A stretch of DNA of 44,721 nucleotides from an uncultured Prevotellaceae bacterium (GTDB lineage: Bacteria; Bacteroidota; Bacteroidia; Bacteroidales; Bacteroidaceae). The position numbers were made by a program, and so were the translations under genes. How positions within the stretch are numbered: position 1 is the stretch's first letter; every line of letters starts with the position of its first letter. The notes under the pieces were generated by a model that did no database searches, was not told the origin of the DNA, and was given only the letters and a program-made list of their open reading frames with translations. Location: contig ONSR01000006.1 of the NCBI GenBank assembly GCA_900320565.1, positions 1-44,721 on the forward strand, read 5' to 3'. Positions 23,578 through 32,085 of the stretch are shown here, piece after piece.

Positions 23578-25940
23578 TGTACAATACTCTCGAAATAGCA
23601 TCCTTTATTGGCGCAAAGACAGAAGGCTTGAAGGGCCGCGAGATTGACTGGTTGCTGACGGACAGTCGCAGCCTTTGTTATCCGGAATCAACGCTATTCT
23701 TTGCCATCAAAACTGAAGTAGGAAACGGACATCTTTATGTTAATGACCTCTATCAAAGAGGCGTTCGAGCCTTCGTGGTGAGCGAAGAAGTGGAGGGAGA
23801 CTTCCCTGAAGCCGATTTCCTTTTCGTGCAGAACACCCTCTTTGCACTCCAATCTCTTGCGGCTCAGCATCGTTCTCGTTTCGATGTACCTATTATAGGA
23901 ATTACGGGCAGTAATGGTAAGACTGTCGTCAAGGAGTGGCTCTATCAACTCTTGGCACCTGATTTCGCTGTTACCCGCAGCCCTCGCAGCTATAACTCCC
24001 AAACGGGTGTGCCTCTTTCTGTGTGGGGGCTTAACGAGAACACGCAGATTGGTATCTTCGAGGCAGCCATTTCAAAGAAGAACGAAATGGTGGCTCTGGA
24101 GCGCATCATCAAGCCTACAATCGGCATCTTTACTTGTTTGGGCGGAGCTCATCAGGAGAACTTCTCGACCTTCGAAGAAAAGTGTATGGAGAAGCTTCAG
24201 CTGATGAAGGATGCGAAGGTTGTCATCTATCCTGCAGGCGACTCTGTGATAAAGGATTGTATTCGTCAAGCCAGGCTGAAGGGAAGACTCGTTCCTTGCC
24301 CCACTACAGGTAATGCCTACGAGGACAACGAGGCTTTGTGTCGTGCTGCTTGCCGTGAGATGGGACTCGATGACGACACGATAGAAGAACGTCTGCGTGC
24401 CCTCGAACCTGTTGCAATGCGTCTCGAGGTGAAGGATGGACAGAACGACTGCACTCTCATCAATGACTCGTATAATAGTGATATAAGCAGTCTGGACATT
24501 GCACTCGATTTCATGAATCGCAGACCTGAGAAAGAAGGCCGTCAGCGCACCCTTATCTTGAGTGACATCTTGCAGAGTGGTGTCGAACCACATGCTCTCT
24601 ACACTCAGCTTGCTGACTTGCTTGAGCAACGCGGCATCAACAATCTGCTGGCTGTAGGAGGCGTTATTTCCGCTCACATGAACTGCTTTGCAGGCTTACC
24701 CATTTGTTGTCGCTTCTTTGCCAACACAGATGCGCTCTTGCAGGACGATATTCTCTCTCGCCTCGAGCATCAACTCATCCTCATTAAGGGTGCACGTAAA
24801 TTCCACTTTGAGCGCATTACAGACCGATTGGAGAAGAAAGTCCATGAGACTATCCTTGAAGTTAACCTCAGCGCAATCGTGCAGAACCTCAACTACTATC
24901 GCTCTTTCATGAAGCCAGAAACGAAGATGATTTGCATGGTAAAGGCTGATGCTTATGGAGCGGGAGCAGTCGAGGTGGCAAAGACCCTGCAGGACCACAA
25001 TGTAGATTATCTTGCTGTTGCTGTTGCTGATGAAGGTGTGACACTTCGCGAGAAGGGTATCACGCAGGGAATCATGGTGATGAATCCTGAGATGAGCAGC
25101 TTCAGCGCTCTCTTTCAATACAATCTTGAGCCAGAGATTTACAGTTTCCGATTGCTCGATGCACTCATCTATGCTGCTGAGCACGAAGGTATTACAAACT
25201 TCCCTGTACACATTAAGCTCGATACAGGAATGCATCGTCTTGGCTTCGACCCTGAGAAGGATATTCCCAGACTCATCGAGCGCTTGAAACGACAGACTGC
25301 TCTCATTCCTCGTTCAGTATTCTCGCACTTTGTTGGCAGCGACTCTGATGACTTCGACGACTTCTCTGCAAAGCAATATGAGTTGTTCTTGAAGGGCAGC
25401 AAGCAATTGCAGGAAGCCTTCCCACATCCCATACTGCGGCACATCTGCAATAGTGCTGGCATTGAACATTTCCCAGACCGTCACCTCGAGATGGTGAGAC
25501 TTGGGCTTGGGCTTTATGGCATCAACAGTCGCAACAACGAAACCATTCACAACGTCAGCACCCTTCGCACAACAATCCTGCAGATTCACGATGTGAAAGC
25601 AGGCGAAAGCGTTGGTTATAGCCGAAAGACGATTCTCGAAAGAGACAGTCGTATTGCAAGCCTGCCAATTGGATATGCCGACGGACTGAACAGGTTGCTT
25701 GGCAACAGGAAAGGCTATTGCCTTGTTAACGGGCAGAAGGCAGATTATGTGGGCAACATCTGTATGGATGTCTGCATGATAGATGTTACTGATATACCTT
25801 GCGAAGAAGGCGACCTCGCTACTATCTTTGGTGATGAACTCTCGCCAGCAGAACTCGCTTCCCGTTGTGGCACGATTCCTTATGAAATCCTTACAGGCAT
25901 AGCACCACGCGTGAAACGCATCTTCTTCGAGGACAAGTAA
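23577..25940 (+). CDS. bifunctional MurF-like ligase/alanine racemase fusion
   Basis: A 787-residue fusion. Residues ~1-425 are a MurF-type Mur ligase with ATP loop GITGSNGKTVVKEW, EAAISKKNEM and INDSYNSDISSLDIALDFM. Residues ~428-787 are a fold-III PLP alanine racemase: MICMVKADAYGAGAVEVAK contains the PLP lysine, HIKLDTGMHRLGF and SVGYSRKTILERDSRIASLP follow, and YVGNICMDVCMIDVTD is near the end. Together they would make D-alanine and add D-Ala-D-Ala to the peptidoglycan precursor. This fusion is known in Bacteroidetes and coexists with a normal MurF, as here (30691-31986). Whether the fused ligase half is active is unclear, though the ATP loop is intact. Confidence 0.95.
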   Translation: MYNTLEIASFIGAKTEGLKGREIDWLLTDSRSLCYPESTLFFAIKTEVGNGHLYVNDLYQRGVRAFVVSEEVEGDFPEADFLFVQNTLFALQSLAAQHRSRFDVPIIGITGSNGKTVVKEWLYQLLAPDFAVTRSPRSYNSQTGVPLSVWGLNENTQIGIFEAAISKKNEMVALERIIKPTIGIFTCLGGAHQENFSTFEEKCMEKLQLMKDAKVVIYPAGDSVIKDCIRQARLKGRLVPCPTTGNAYEDNEALCRAACREMGLDDDTIEERLRALEPVAMRLEVKDGQNDCTLINDSYNSDISSLDIALDFMNRRPEKEGRQRTLILSDILQSGVEPHALYTQLADLLEQRGINNLLAVGGVISAHMNCFAGLPICCRFFANTDALLQDDILSRLEHQLILIKGARKFHFERITDRLEKKVHETILEVNLSAIVQNLNYYRSFMKPETKMICMVKADAYGAGAVEVAKTLQDHNVDYLAVAVADEGVTLREKGITQGIMVMNPEMSSFSALFQYNLEPEIYSFRLLDALIYAAEHEGITNFPVHIKLDTGMHRLGFDPEKDIPRLIERLKRQTALIPRSVFSHFVGSDSDDFDDFSAKQYELFLKGSKQLQEAFPHPILRHICNSAGIEHFPDRHLEMVRLGLGLYGINSRNNETIHNVSTLRTTILQIHDVKAGESVGYSRKTILERDSRIASLPIGYADGLNRLLGNRKGYCLVNGQKADYVGNICMDVCMIDVTDIPCEEGDLATIFGDELSPAELASRCGTIPYEILTGIAPRVKRIFFEDK

Positions 25941-25989
25941 AGGCCTTCGGAATCATAGCGCATTAAACGCCCTATAGTGGGATGCTCAA

Positions 25990-26098
25990 CGAGGCACAGC
26001 TAAATGCCAAACTTAACACGCTTAGTTGCTCAACTTAACGTGCTTAGTTGCTCAACTTAACACGCTTAATTGCCCAACTAGGCACGTTAAGTTTTGCA
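25990..26098 (+). repeat. 22-nt repeat array D (5 units)
   Basis: Units 25990-26011, 26012-26033, 26034-26055, 26056-26077 and 26078-26098 (last one base short). They begin about 50 nt after the murF-alr stop. Three adjacent units are nearly identical (CTTAACACGCTTAGTTGCTC type). Confidence 0.88.
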
Positions 26099-26174
26099 TT
26101 TACTCTAACCTATCTCTATTAGAGGCAATTAGAATTTTTACATCATAACCTGATGGATTATGGATTAAAAATCG

Positions 26175-26182
26175 TATCTTTG
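26175..26182 (+). promoter_or_regulatory. -7 element of the metal-chelate importer operon
   Basis: TATCTTTG lies 8 nt upstream of the ATG at 26190. The leader is too short to hold a cobalamin riboswitch, and none is visible upstream. No -33 TTTG is present. Confidence 0.55.
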
Positions 26183-26189
26183 CAGCGAA

Positions 26190-27263
26190 ATGAGTACGAA
26201 ACCATACATTATCATATATATACTGCTGACTTTTCTGCTGTTTTCGTGTGGCGGAAATCGGACTGGTGTTGCTGACGAAACAGGCGACACACTTCAGTTT
26301 CACTATGCTAAGAACCTGACTGTTATCGAGTTCCAGGACCGTATGGAAGTGATAATGCGCAATCCTTGGGACACAACTACCACGCTGGCAAGGTACAACT
26401 TGAAGCTTCCTCTCCGCAAAGCAGGCATCTTTAGCAGTGTTCATTTGGCACTTCTCCATGAACTCGATGCAGACGAAGCTGTTGGCGGAATCTGTGACCT
26501 CGAGTTTTGCAATCAGCAAGAGTTCATTAAGGCTGTCAAAGAAGGACGCGTCGCTAATCTTGGCAATAGCGTTCAACCTAGCTTGGAGCAGATTATCGAC
26601 CTGAATCCTGATGCTCTGCTACCCAGTCCATTCGAGAATAGTGGCGGTCTGGGACGTGTGGAACGACTCGGAATCCCTATCATTTGGTGTGCCGACTACA
26701 TGGAGAACACACCGCTTGGACGTGCTGAATGGATGCGTTTCTACGGCCGTCTGTTTGGCCGTAAGGAGAAGGCAGACAGCATCTTCAATGCCGTCGAGAG
26801 TCGCTATCTTGAACTCTGCGACTTGGTCAAGACAACAAAGACGCGTCCTCGACTCTTGCCCGAGATGCCTTGGAGCGGACAATGGACGCTGCCTGGCTCT
26901 GGAAGCAGTTCGACGAAACTCTATACGGATGCAGGTGCAGACTATCTCTTTGCCGACCTCGAAGGCAATGGCGGAATCCCTCTCAGCACGGAGAAGGTAG
27001 TCGATAAAGGCATCAACGCAGACATCTGGATAATCAAACATCACGGACCTCTCGACAGAGGGCAGATGAATGCTGACACACCTCTGCTGGCTAACATAAA
27101 GGCACAGATATGGTGGTGCGACACCTCGAAGACGCTCCTTTATGAAGAGACGCCTTTCCACCCTGAACGTCTGCTCGAGAACCTCATCAGCATTCTGCAT
27201 CCGGAACTGGGAGTAGAGACGGAATACGAATACTTTAAGCCATTGAAAACCGATGAAAGATAA
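26190..27263 (+). CDS. metal-chelate/cobalamin-type ABC importer, substrate-binding lipoprotein
   Basis: A 357-residue type III periplasmic-binding protein (BtuF/FepB family). It has a lipoprotein signal (LLTFLLFSCGGN). The binding fold is indicated by VHLALLHELDADEAVGGICD, SLEQIIDLNPDALLPSPFEN and IIWCADYMENTPLGRAEWMRFYG. The ligand could be a ferric siderophore, heme or a corrinoid; the absence of a visible B12 riboswitch argues weakly against a corrinoid. It overlaps the permease gene by 11 nt and is the first gene of a four-gene operon. Confidence 0.9.
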   Translation: MSTKPYIIIYILLTFLLFSCGGNRTGVADETGDTLQFHYAKNLTVIEFQDRMEVIMRNPWDTTTTLARYNLKLPLRKAGIFSSVHLALLHELDADEAVGGICDLEFCNQQEFIKAVKEGRVANLGNSVQPSLEQIIDLNPDALLPSPFENSGGLGRVERLGIPIIWCADYMENTPLGRAEWMRFYGRLFGRKEKADSIFNAVESRYLELCDLVKTTKTRPRLLPEMPWSGQWTLPGSGSSSTKLYTDAGADYLFADLEGNGGIPLSTEKVVDKGINADIWIIKHHGPLDRGQMNADTPLLANIKAQIWWCDTSKTLLYEETPFHPERLLENLISILHPELGVETEYEYFKPLKTDER

Positions 27264-28269
27264 ATACAAGTTGAAGTTGCTTTCCGTTTTGATGGTGCTT
27301 CTCTCCATTGCCAATGTGCTTTGGGGCTCGCTCGACATTCCTGTAAAGGACGTTTGGCAGATTCTTTGCGGAAACGAGGTTGAGGGGCATCCTGCTTGGA
27401 GCATTATTATCCTGCAAGGACGCATTCCTCAGATGCTTACGGCTCTGCTGACAGGAACCGCTTTAGGCACTTGTGGCTTGCTTCTGCAAACAGCCTTCCG
27501 CAATCCTTTGGCTGGTCCATCGATTCTTGGCATTGACTCAGGCGCTAACCTTGGTGTGGCTATCGTGCTGCTTCTGCTCGGAGGAACTGCTTCTATTGGC
27601 AGTCTTGCTCTTGGCGGACACCTGCTTGTTGTTGTCGCAGCAATGGTAGGAGCGCTCTCCATAATGGCTTTGCTGATGATACTGAGCAAGCTTTTGCGCA
27701 GTCAAGTGATGCTTCTCATTACGGGTGTCATCATCAGTTATGTGACGGGAAGCATCATCCAGCTCCTTAACTATTCGGCAACGGAACAAGGTGTCTTCAG
27801 CTTTGTGATTTGGGGAATGGGTAACTTCGCATCTGTTGGCATAGAGCGTCTGCCAGTCTTCTGCGCCCTTTCTTTTGTGGGATTGTTCCTCGCCCTCCTT
27901 CTCATCAAGCCTCTCGACGCACTACTTCTTGGTGACCGCTATGCAGAGAATCTTGGCATCAGGATAGGCAGAGTGCGTCAAATGCTGCTTCTTGTCACAG
28001 GTTTGCTTACTGCAACGACAACAGCCTTCTGCGGACCAATATCGTTCATTGGCTTAGCTGTGCCTCATTTGGCTCGACTCACGCTCGGTACTTCTTATCA
28101 TCGAACCTTAATGCCTGCCACAATGCTCATTGGAGCAAACTTGGCTCTGCTTTGCAACCTGCTGAGCACCCTGCCTCGCGACGGCAGCCTCATTCCCATT
28201 AGTGTCATCACGCCACTCATCGGAGCCCCCGTCGTACTGCACGTGATATTAAGACAGAAGTCTAATTAA
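27253..28269 (+). CDS. FecCD-family ABC importer permease
   Basis: A 338-residue inner-membrane permease with about ten hydrophobic segments. Family signatures are RIPQMLTALLTGTALGTCGLLLQ, NPLAGPSILGIDSGANLGVA, GPISFIGLAVPHLARL and LPRDGSLIPISVITPLIGAPV. It would form a homodimeric channel with the substrate-binding protein encoded upstream and the ATPase at 29877-30614. The start overlaps the preceding gene by 11 nt; the next gene, 18 nt downstream, is a GH20 hexosaminidase rather than the ATPase. Confidence 0.94.
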   Translation: MKDKYKLKLLSVLMVLLSIANVLWGSLDIPVKDVWQILCGNEVEGHPAWSIIILQGRIPQMLTALLTGTALGTCGLLLQTAFRNPLAGPSILGIDSGANLGVAIVLLLLGGTASIGSLALGGHLLVVVAAMVGALSIMALLMILSKLLRSQVMLLITGVIISYVTGSIIQLLNYSATEQGVFSFVIWGMGNFASVGIERLPVFCALSFVGLFLALLLIKPLDALLLGDRYAENLGIRIGRVRQMLLLVTGLLTATTTAFCGPISFIGLAVPHLARLTLGTSYHRTLMPATMLIGANLALLCNLLSTLPRDGSLIPISVITPLIGAPVVLHVILRQKSN

Positions 28270-28287
28270 TAATTAAAAAAGAATACT

Positions 28288-29880
28288 ATGAAGAAGCAAA
28301 TCATTTCTCTCCTCTTTTCGGCTTTCTCCCTGATTGTTTGTGCCGAAGTTAATTACCAAGTTGTCCCACTGCCCCAGCAAATCAGCATAGATAAAAGCGG
28401 GCAGTACATGACTCTCTCCAAAGGCATGACTGTGGGTTATCCTTCTGGAAACCAGCAAATGAAACGCAATGCCGAGTTTGCTGCTGAATACCTGGGCCTG
28501 ATTGTTAAGGAGCCAAACAATAAGACTGCAGATGTTAACCTGTTGCTTGACCTCAAAAGTGATAATCCAGATGCTTATTCCATCAGCATCAATAAGAAGG
28601 GAATTACCATTCAAGGAGCCAGCGAGAGCGGTGTCTTCTATGGCATCCAGACACTTCGCAAGAGCATTATGAACGAGACGGGCGAGGTGCGTCTTCCCTA
28701 TGCTTTGGTGAGCGGTTCGCCTCGCTTCGGCTATCGTGGCACTGAACTCGATTGTGCCCGACACTTCTTTCCTGTCTCTTTCATCAAGAAGTTCATCGAC
28801 ATCCTTGCTTTGCATGGCATCAATCGCTTCCATTGGCATTTGACGGACGACCAAGGCTGGCGCTTCGAAGTAAAGGCTTTGCCCGAACTGGCAAAGAAGG
28901 CAAGCGTGCGTCCGTGCACCGTTGTAGGTAAGAACGTCGGCCTCTCTGACCCCAACAATGCCATCTATGACGATACGCCCGAGACTGGCTATTACACGCA
29001 AGAGGAGATGCGCGAGGTTGTGGCTTATGCAGCAGAACGTTACATCACAATCATCCCCGAGATTGACCTTCCTGGCCACATGATTGCAGCATTGAGTGTG
29101 TATCCTCATCTTGGCTGCACGGGCGGTCCCTACAAGGTTTGGGGCATTTGGGGTGTTGCCGACGATGTGCTTTGTGCTGGCAATCCTAAGACGCTGGAGT
29201 TCCTCAAGACAGTCTATGGCGAGCTTTGCGACGTTTTCCCAAGCAAATTGATTCATATCGGAGGCGACGAGAGCCCGCGTGTTCGCTGGAAGAGTTGCCC
29301 CAAGTGCCAGGCAAAGATGAAGGAACTCGGATTGAAGAACGAAGCAGAGCTGCAAACCTATATCAATAAGGAAATGGAGGCTTTCCTTGCCTTGCGTGGC
29401 CGTCAGTTAATTGGCTGGGACGAAACGTTGGAAGGCGGATTGAGCGAGAATGCAGCCGTGATGAGCTGGCGTGGATACGAAGGCGGAAAAGCAGCTGCAA
29501 AGCTTCATCATCATGTAGTCATGACGCCCACCAACAATTGTTATTTCGACTATTATCAGCTCAAGAATCGAGATGTTCAGCCTTTAGGCATCGGAGGTTA
29601 TCTGCCTCTCAGCAAGGTCTATAGCATGGAACCTGTTCCCGAAGACTTGACGAAAGAGGAAGCGCAGTACATCTTGGGAGCGCAATGCAACCTCTGGACG
29701 GAGTACATGCTTAGTCCTGACCATGTGGAATACATGCTTCTGCCCCGTCTGGCTGCCATGAGCGAGGTGCAATGGCTGCAGCCCGAGGCAAAGAACTACG
29801 AGCAGTTCCTCGCGCGACTCGCTTCTCTGGAACAATCCTATCGACGTCTTGGATACAAATTCTGCACAGCATACGAATGA
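28288..29880 (+). CDS. beta-N-acetylhexosaminidase, GH20
   Basis: A 530-residue secreted glycosidase removing terminal GlcNAc/GalNAc. Signal peptide MKKQIISLLFSAFSLIVCAE. The GH20b N-terminal domain (residues ~25-145) is followed by the catalytic barrel: RGTELDCARHFFPVSFIKKF, RFHWHLTDDQGWRFEVK, PEIDLPGHM and the catalytic D-E pair in IHIGGDESPRVRW (D327-E328). It sits between permease and ATPase of an iron/cobalamin-type importer and its TGA overlaps the ATPase start (ATGA), so it is part of that operon. Possible roles are nutrient release from host or fungal glycans, or peptidoglycan recycling; the operon does not settle this. Confidence 0.95.
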   Translation: MKKQIISLLFSAFSLIVCAEVNYQVVPLPQQISIDKSGQYMTLSKGMTVGYPSGNQQMKRNAEFAAEYLGLIVKEPNNKTADVNLLLDLKSDNPDAYSISINKKGITIQGASESGVFYGIQTLRKSIMNETGEVRLPYALVSGSPRFGYRGTELDCARHFFPVSFIKKFIDILALHGINRFHWHLTDDQGWRFEVKALPELAKKASVRPCTVVGKNVGLSDPNNAIYDDTPETGYYTQEEMREVVAYAAERYITIIPEIDLPGHMIAALSVYPHLGCTGGPYKVWGIWGVADDVLCAGNPKTLEFLKTVYGELCDVFPSKLIHIGGDESPRVRWKSCPKCQAKMKELGLKNEAELQTYINKEMEAFLALRGRQLIGWDETLEGGLSENAAVMSWRGYEGGKAAAKLHHHVVMTPTNNCYFDYYQLKNRDVQPLGIGGYLPLSKVYSMEPVPEDLTKEEAQYILGAQCNLWTEYMLSPDHVEYMLLPRLAAMSEVQWLQPEAKNYEQFLARLASLEQSYRRLGYKFCTAYE

Positions 29881-30614
29881 TCAGTCTGCAAAACCTTACA
29901 GTCGGCTACGGCGAAAAAGCCATCCTCTCCGACATCAACCAAACGCTCGAACCAGGTCGTCTTGTTTGTCTGCTCGGCTCGAATGGTGTGGGGAAAAGCA
30001 CCATTCTGCGCACTTTGGCAGGCTTCCTGCAGCCCCTGGCGGGAAAGGTATTGCTTGACGGCAAAGACCTCTCGTCGCTCTCCCTATCGCAAAGGAGCAA
30101 AACCGTCTCCATCGTGCTGACAGAGAGAGTTGGAGTGCCGTACATGAAGGTTGCCGATCTCGTAGGGATGGGGCGTTCGCCCTATACAGGCTTCTTCGGG
30201 AAGCTCACGAAAGAAGACAGGCAGATTATCGGCGAAGCCATCGAAATGGTGGGAATCAGCAGTCTCGCCGAGCGAACCATCGACACCCTGAGCGACGGCG
30301 AGCGGCAGAAAGCCATGCTCGCCAAAGCACTCGCCCAACAGACACCCGTCATCCTGCTCGACGAGCCCACTGCCTTCCTTGATTTCCACGCCAAGATAAG
30401 CATGCTCCGGCTGATGCAGAAACTTGCTCACGAGACAAACAAAATCATCCTCATGAGCACGCACGACGTCGAAATGGCGCTCCGGCTGAGTGACTTGCTT
30501 TGGATTGTTCAGGACGGCAAGATACAGACAGGCACGACGGCTTCCCTCACCGAAAGCGGTATCCTCCGTCAGTTCCTTGGCGATGAAGCCATCAGTATGC
30601 AAACGAGAAAGTGA
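29877..30614 (+). CDS. metal-chelate ABC importer ATPase
   Basis: A 245-residue ABC ATPase of the FecE/BtuD type. Walker A is CLLGSNGVGKST, the Q-loop region is VSIVLTERVGV, the signature is LSDGERQKAMLAKALAQ, Walker B is VILLDEPTAFLDF and the switch is MSTHDVEMALRL. The signature has LSDGE, as is usual in this subfamily. I start at ATG 29877 (MISLQNLTVGYGEK), which overlaps the GH20 stop; the longer frame from 29772 would read deep into the GH20 gene. It completes the importer begun at 26190. A 22-nt repeat array follows the stop. Confidence 0.94.
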   Translation: MISLQNLTVGYGEKAILSDINQTLEPGRLVCLLGSNGVGKSTILRTLAGFLQPLAGKVLLDGKDLSSLSLSQRSKTVSIVLTERVGVPYMKVADLVGMGRSPYTGFFGKLTKEDRQIIGEAIEMVGISSLAERTIDTLSDGERQKAMLAKALAQQTPVILLDEPTAFLDFHAKISMLRLMQKLAHETNKIILMSTHDVEMALRLSDLLWIVQDGKIQTGTTASLTESGILRQFLGDEAISMQTRK

Positions 30615-30619
30615 GAAAA

Positions 30620-30685
30620 TGACACACGTGAAGTTTGCCAACTTCACACGTTAAATTTGCCAACGAAACACGTTAAGTTTGCAAA
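30620..30685 (+). repeat. 22-nt repeat array F between convergent genes (3 units)
   Basis: Units 30620-30641, 30642-30663 and 30664-30685, each with CACG at unit positions 6-9 and a TTTGCCAA/TTTGCAAA spacer. The array fills almost the whole 76-bp gap between the ABC ATPase stop and the murF stop. Confidence 0.88.
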
Positions 30686-30690
30686 CATCT

Positions 30691-31986
30691 CTATTCGAAG
30701 GCTTCGGGCAACTGATATAACTTCGTTCCGTTGCTGCCTTTGATGAGGATGGTGGAATCTGATATCGGTTCTGCCTTCAAAGCCGCCTTCACTTCCTCCA
30801 CGTCCTTGAAGACGCACATACCCTCTTCTGCAACTTTTTCGAACTCACTACCCACGAGCCAAATGCGCTCCAGCTCCATCCCTTGAAGCTGCCCGACTAT
30901 ACGTCTATGCTCTTCAAGGCTTTCTGCGCCTAACTCCCGCATATCACCGAGAATCACCATCTTATGCTTATCCCCGAAGAAGGAGAAGTTCGTCAGCGCT
31001 GCCTTCATGCTCGAGGGATTTGCATTATAGGCATCTATGATGAGACGATTGCTTCCAACCTTCCTCAACTCGCTTCGACTGTTCGTCGGTTTGTAAGCTT
31101 CCAAAGCGTGGTTTATCTGCTGGGGAGTAATGCCGAAATGCAGTCCAATCGTAACGGCAGCACGCAAATTGGCAATGTTGTAAGCACCAATCAGGTTGGT
31201 CTTGACTGTGTGCCAAGGTGCGTCGTCTTCTGCCCTCCATTGCATCTCGACGAAAGGCGTCGCTTCGCTCACCCTGCCCTCGACATACGGAAGGGCATCT
31301 TCCCACAAGACAAATTCGCGGCTTTGAGCCATCTGCAGAAGGTCTTCGTCAAAGGCATTGAGGAAGATTTTCTTGCCGCGTTTGTGCAAGTCGTCATAGA
31401 GTTCGCCTTTTGTCTGCTTCACGCCTTCGAAGCTGCCAAAGCCTTCCAGATGGGCTCGCCCGACATTCGTGATGAGCCCGAAGTCTGCTTCGACTATACG
31501 GCAAAGGTTTGCTATCTCGCCTGGATGATTGGCGCCTGTCTCGATGACGGCAATATCGTGCTCGGGCTTGATGCGAAGCAGGGTGAGAGGCACGCCGATG
31601 TGATTATTGAGATTGCCCTCGGTATAGAGGACGTTCTTCCCCTCGGAAAGGACAGCGCTGATGAGTTCTTTTGTGGTGGTCTTGCCGTTGGTTCCCGTAA
31701 TCTGCAGAACAGTCTTTCCCCATGCTTTGCGATGATAGGCAGCCAGTTCCTGCAAGGCCGCCAGCACATCAGGAACGAGGATGAGTCGCTCGTCCTGCTT
31801 TGCGACTTCCGGATTATCTACGACAGCAAAGGCACAACCTTTCTCGAGAGCCTGCAGGGCATAGTTGTTGCCGTCGAACGTTTCGCCTTTCAAGGCAAAG
31901 AAAATGCTTCCTTCCGGACACTTGCGGCTGTCCGTCGTCACCAATGAATGCTCTTTATAGAGGGCGTATAATGCTTCTGTATTCAT
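30691..31986 (-). CDS. murF: UDP-N-acetylmuramoyl-tripeptide--D-alanyl-D-alanine ligase MurF
   Basis: A 431-residue stand-alone Mur ligase, the normal length. It adds D-Ala-D-Ala to UDP-MurNAc-tripeptide in the cytoplasm. Motifs: TTDSRKCPEGSIFFALKGE (uracil-binding N-domain), ATP loop LQITGTNGKTTTKELI, IETGANHPGEIANL, and IIDAYNANPSSMKAALTNF in the C-terminal domain. It is more canonical than the ligase half of the fusion at 23577-25940, so it is probably the main MurF. It is convergent with the importer operon and divergent from folP. Confidence 0.96.
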   Translation of the reverse strand: MNTEALYALYKEHSLVTTDSRKCPEGSIFFALKGETFDGNNYALQALEKGCAFAVVDNPEVAKQDERLILVPDVLAALQELAAYHRKAWGKTVLQITGTNGKTTTKELISAVLSEGKNVLYTEGNLNNHIGVPLTLLRIKPEHDIAVIETGANHPGEIANLCRIVEADFGLITNVGRAHLEGFGSFEGVKQTKGELYDDLHKRGKKIFLNAFDEDLLQMAQSREFVLWEDALPYVEGRVSEATPFVEMQWRAEDDAPWHTVKTNLIGAYNIANLRAAVTIGLHFGITPQQINHALEAYKPTNSRSELRKVGSNRLIIDAYNANPSSMKAALTNFSFFGDKHKMVILGDMRELGAESLEEHRRIVGQLQGMELERIWLVGSEFEKVAEEGMCVFKDVEEVKAALKAEPISDSTILIKGSNGTKLYQLPEAFE

Positions 31987-32008
31987 AGTCTTGTTTCGTT
32001 TTCTGGCA

Positions 32009-32016
32009 CAAAGTTA
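32009..32016 (-). promoter_or_regulatory. -7 element for murF
   Basis: TAACTTTG on the minus strand, 22 nt upstream of the murF ATG at 31986. Confidence 0.55.
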
Positions 32017-32035
32017 AACCTTTTTTTCGGATTTC

Positions 32036-32066
32036 TTGCCATTTATATAAATAATGTGTAATTTTG
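32036..32066 (+). promoter_or_regulatory. folP-cdaA promoter
   Basis: TTG (32036-32038), 20 nt, TAATTTTG (32059-32066). The GTG start of folP follows 19 nt later. Confidence 0.6.
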
Positions 32067-32085
32067 TGCGAAATTAAAGTGAGTT

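Noticed and set aside
26101-26189. Cobalamin riboswitch upstream of the importer operon
   Set aside because: I could not find a B12-box-like sequence, and the -7 element leaves a leader of only a few nucleotides.
29772-30614. Longer start for the importer ATPase
   Set aside because: The extension lies wholly inside the GH20 gene in another frame. The ATGA overlap at 29877 and the family start MISLQNLTVGYG are far better.
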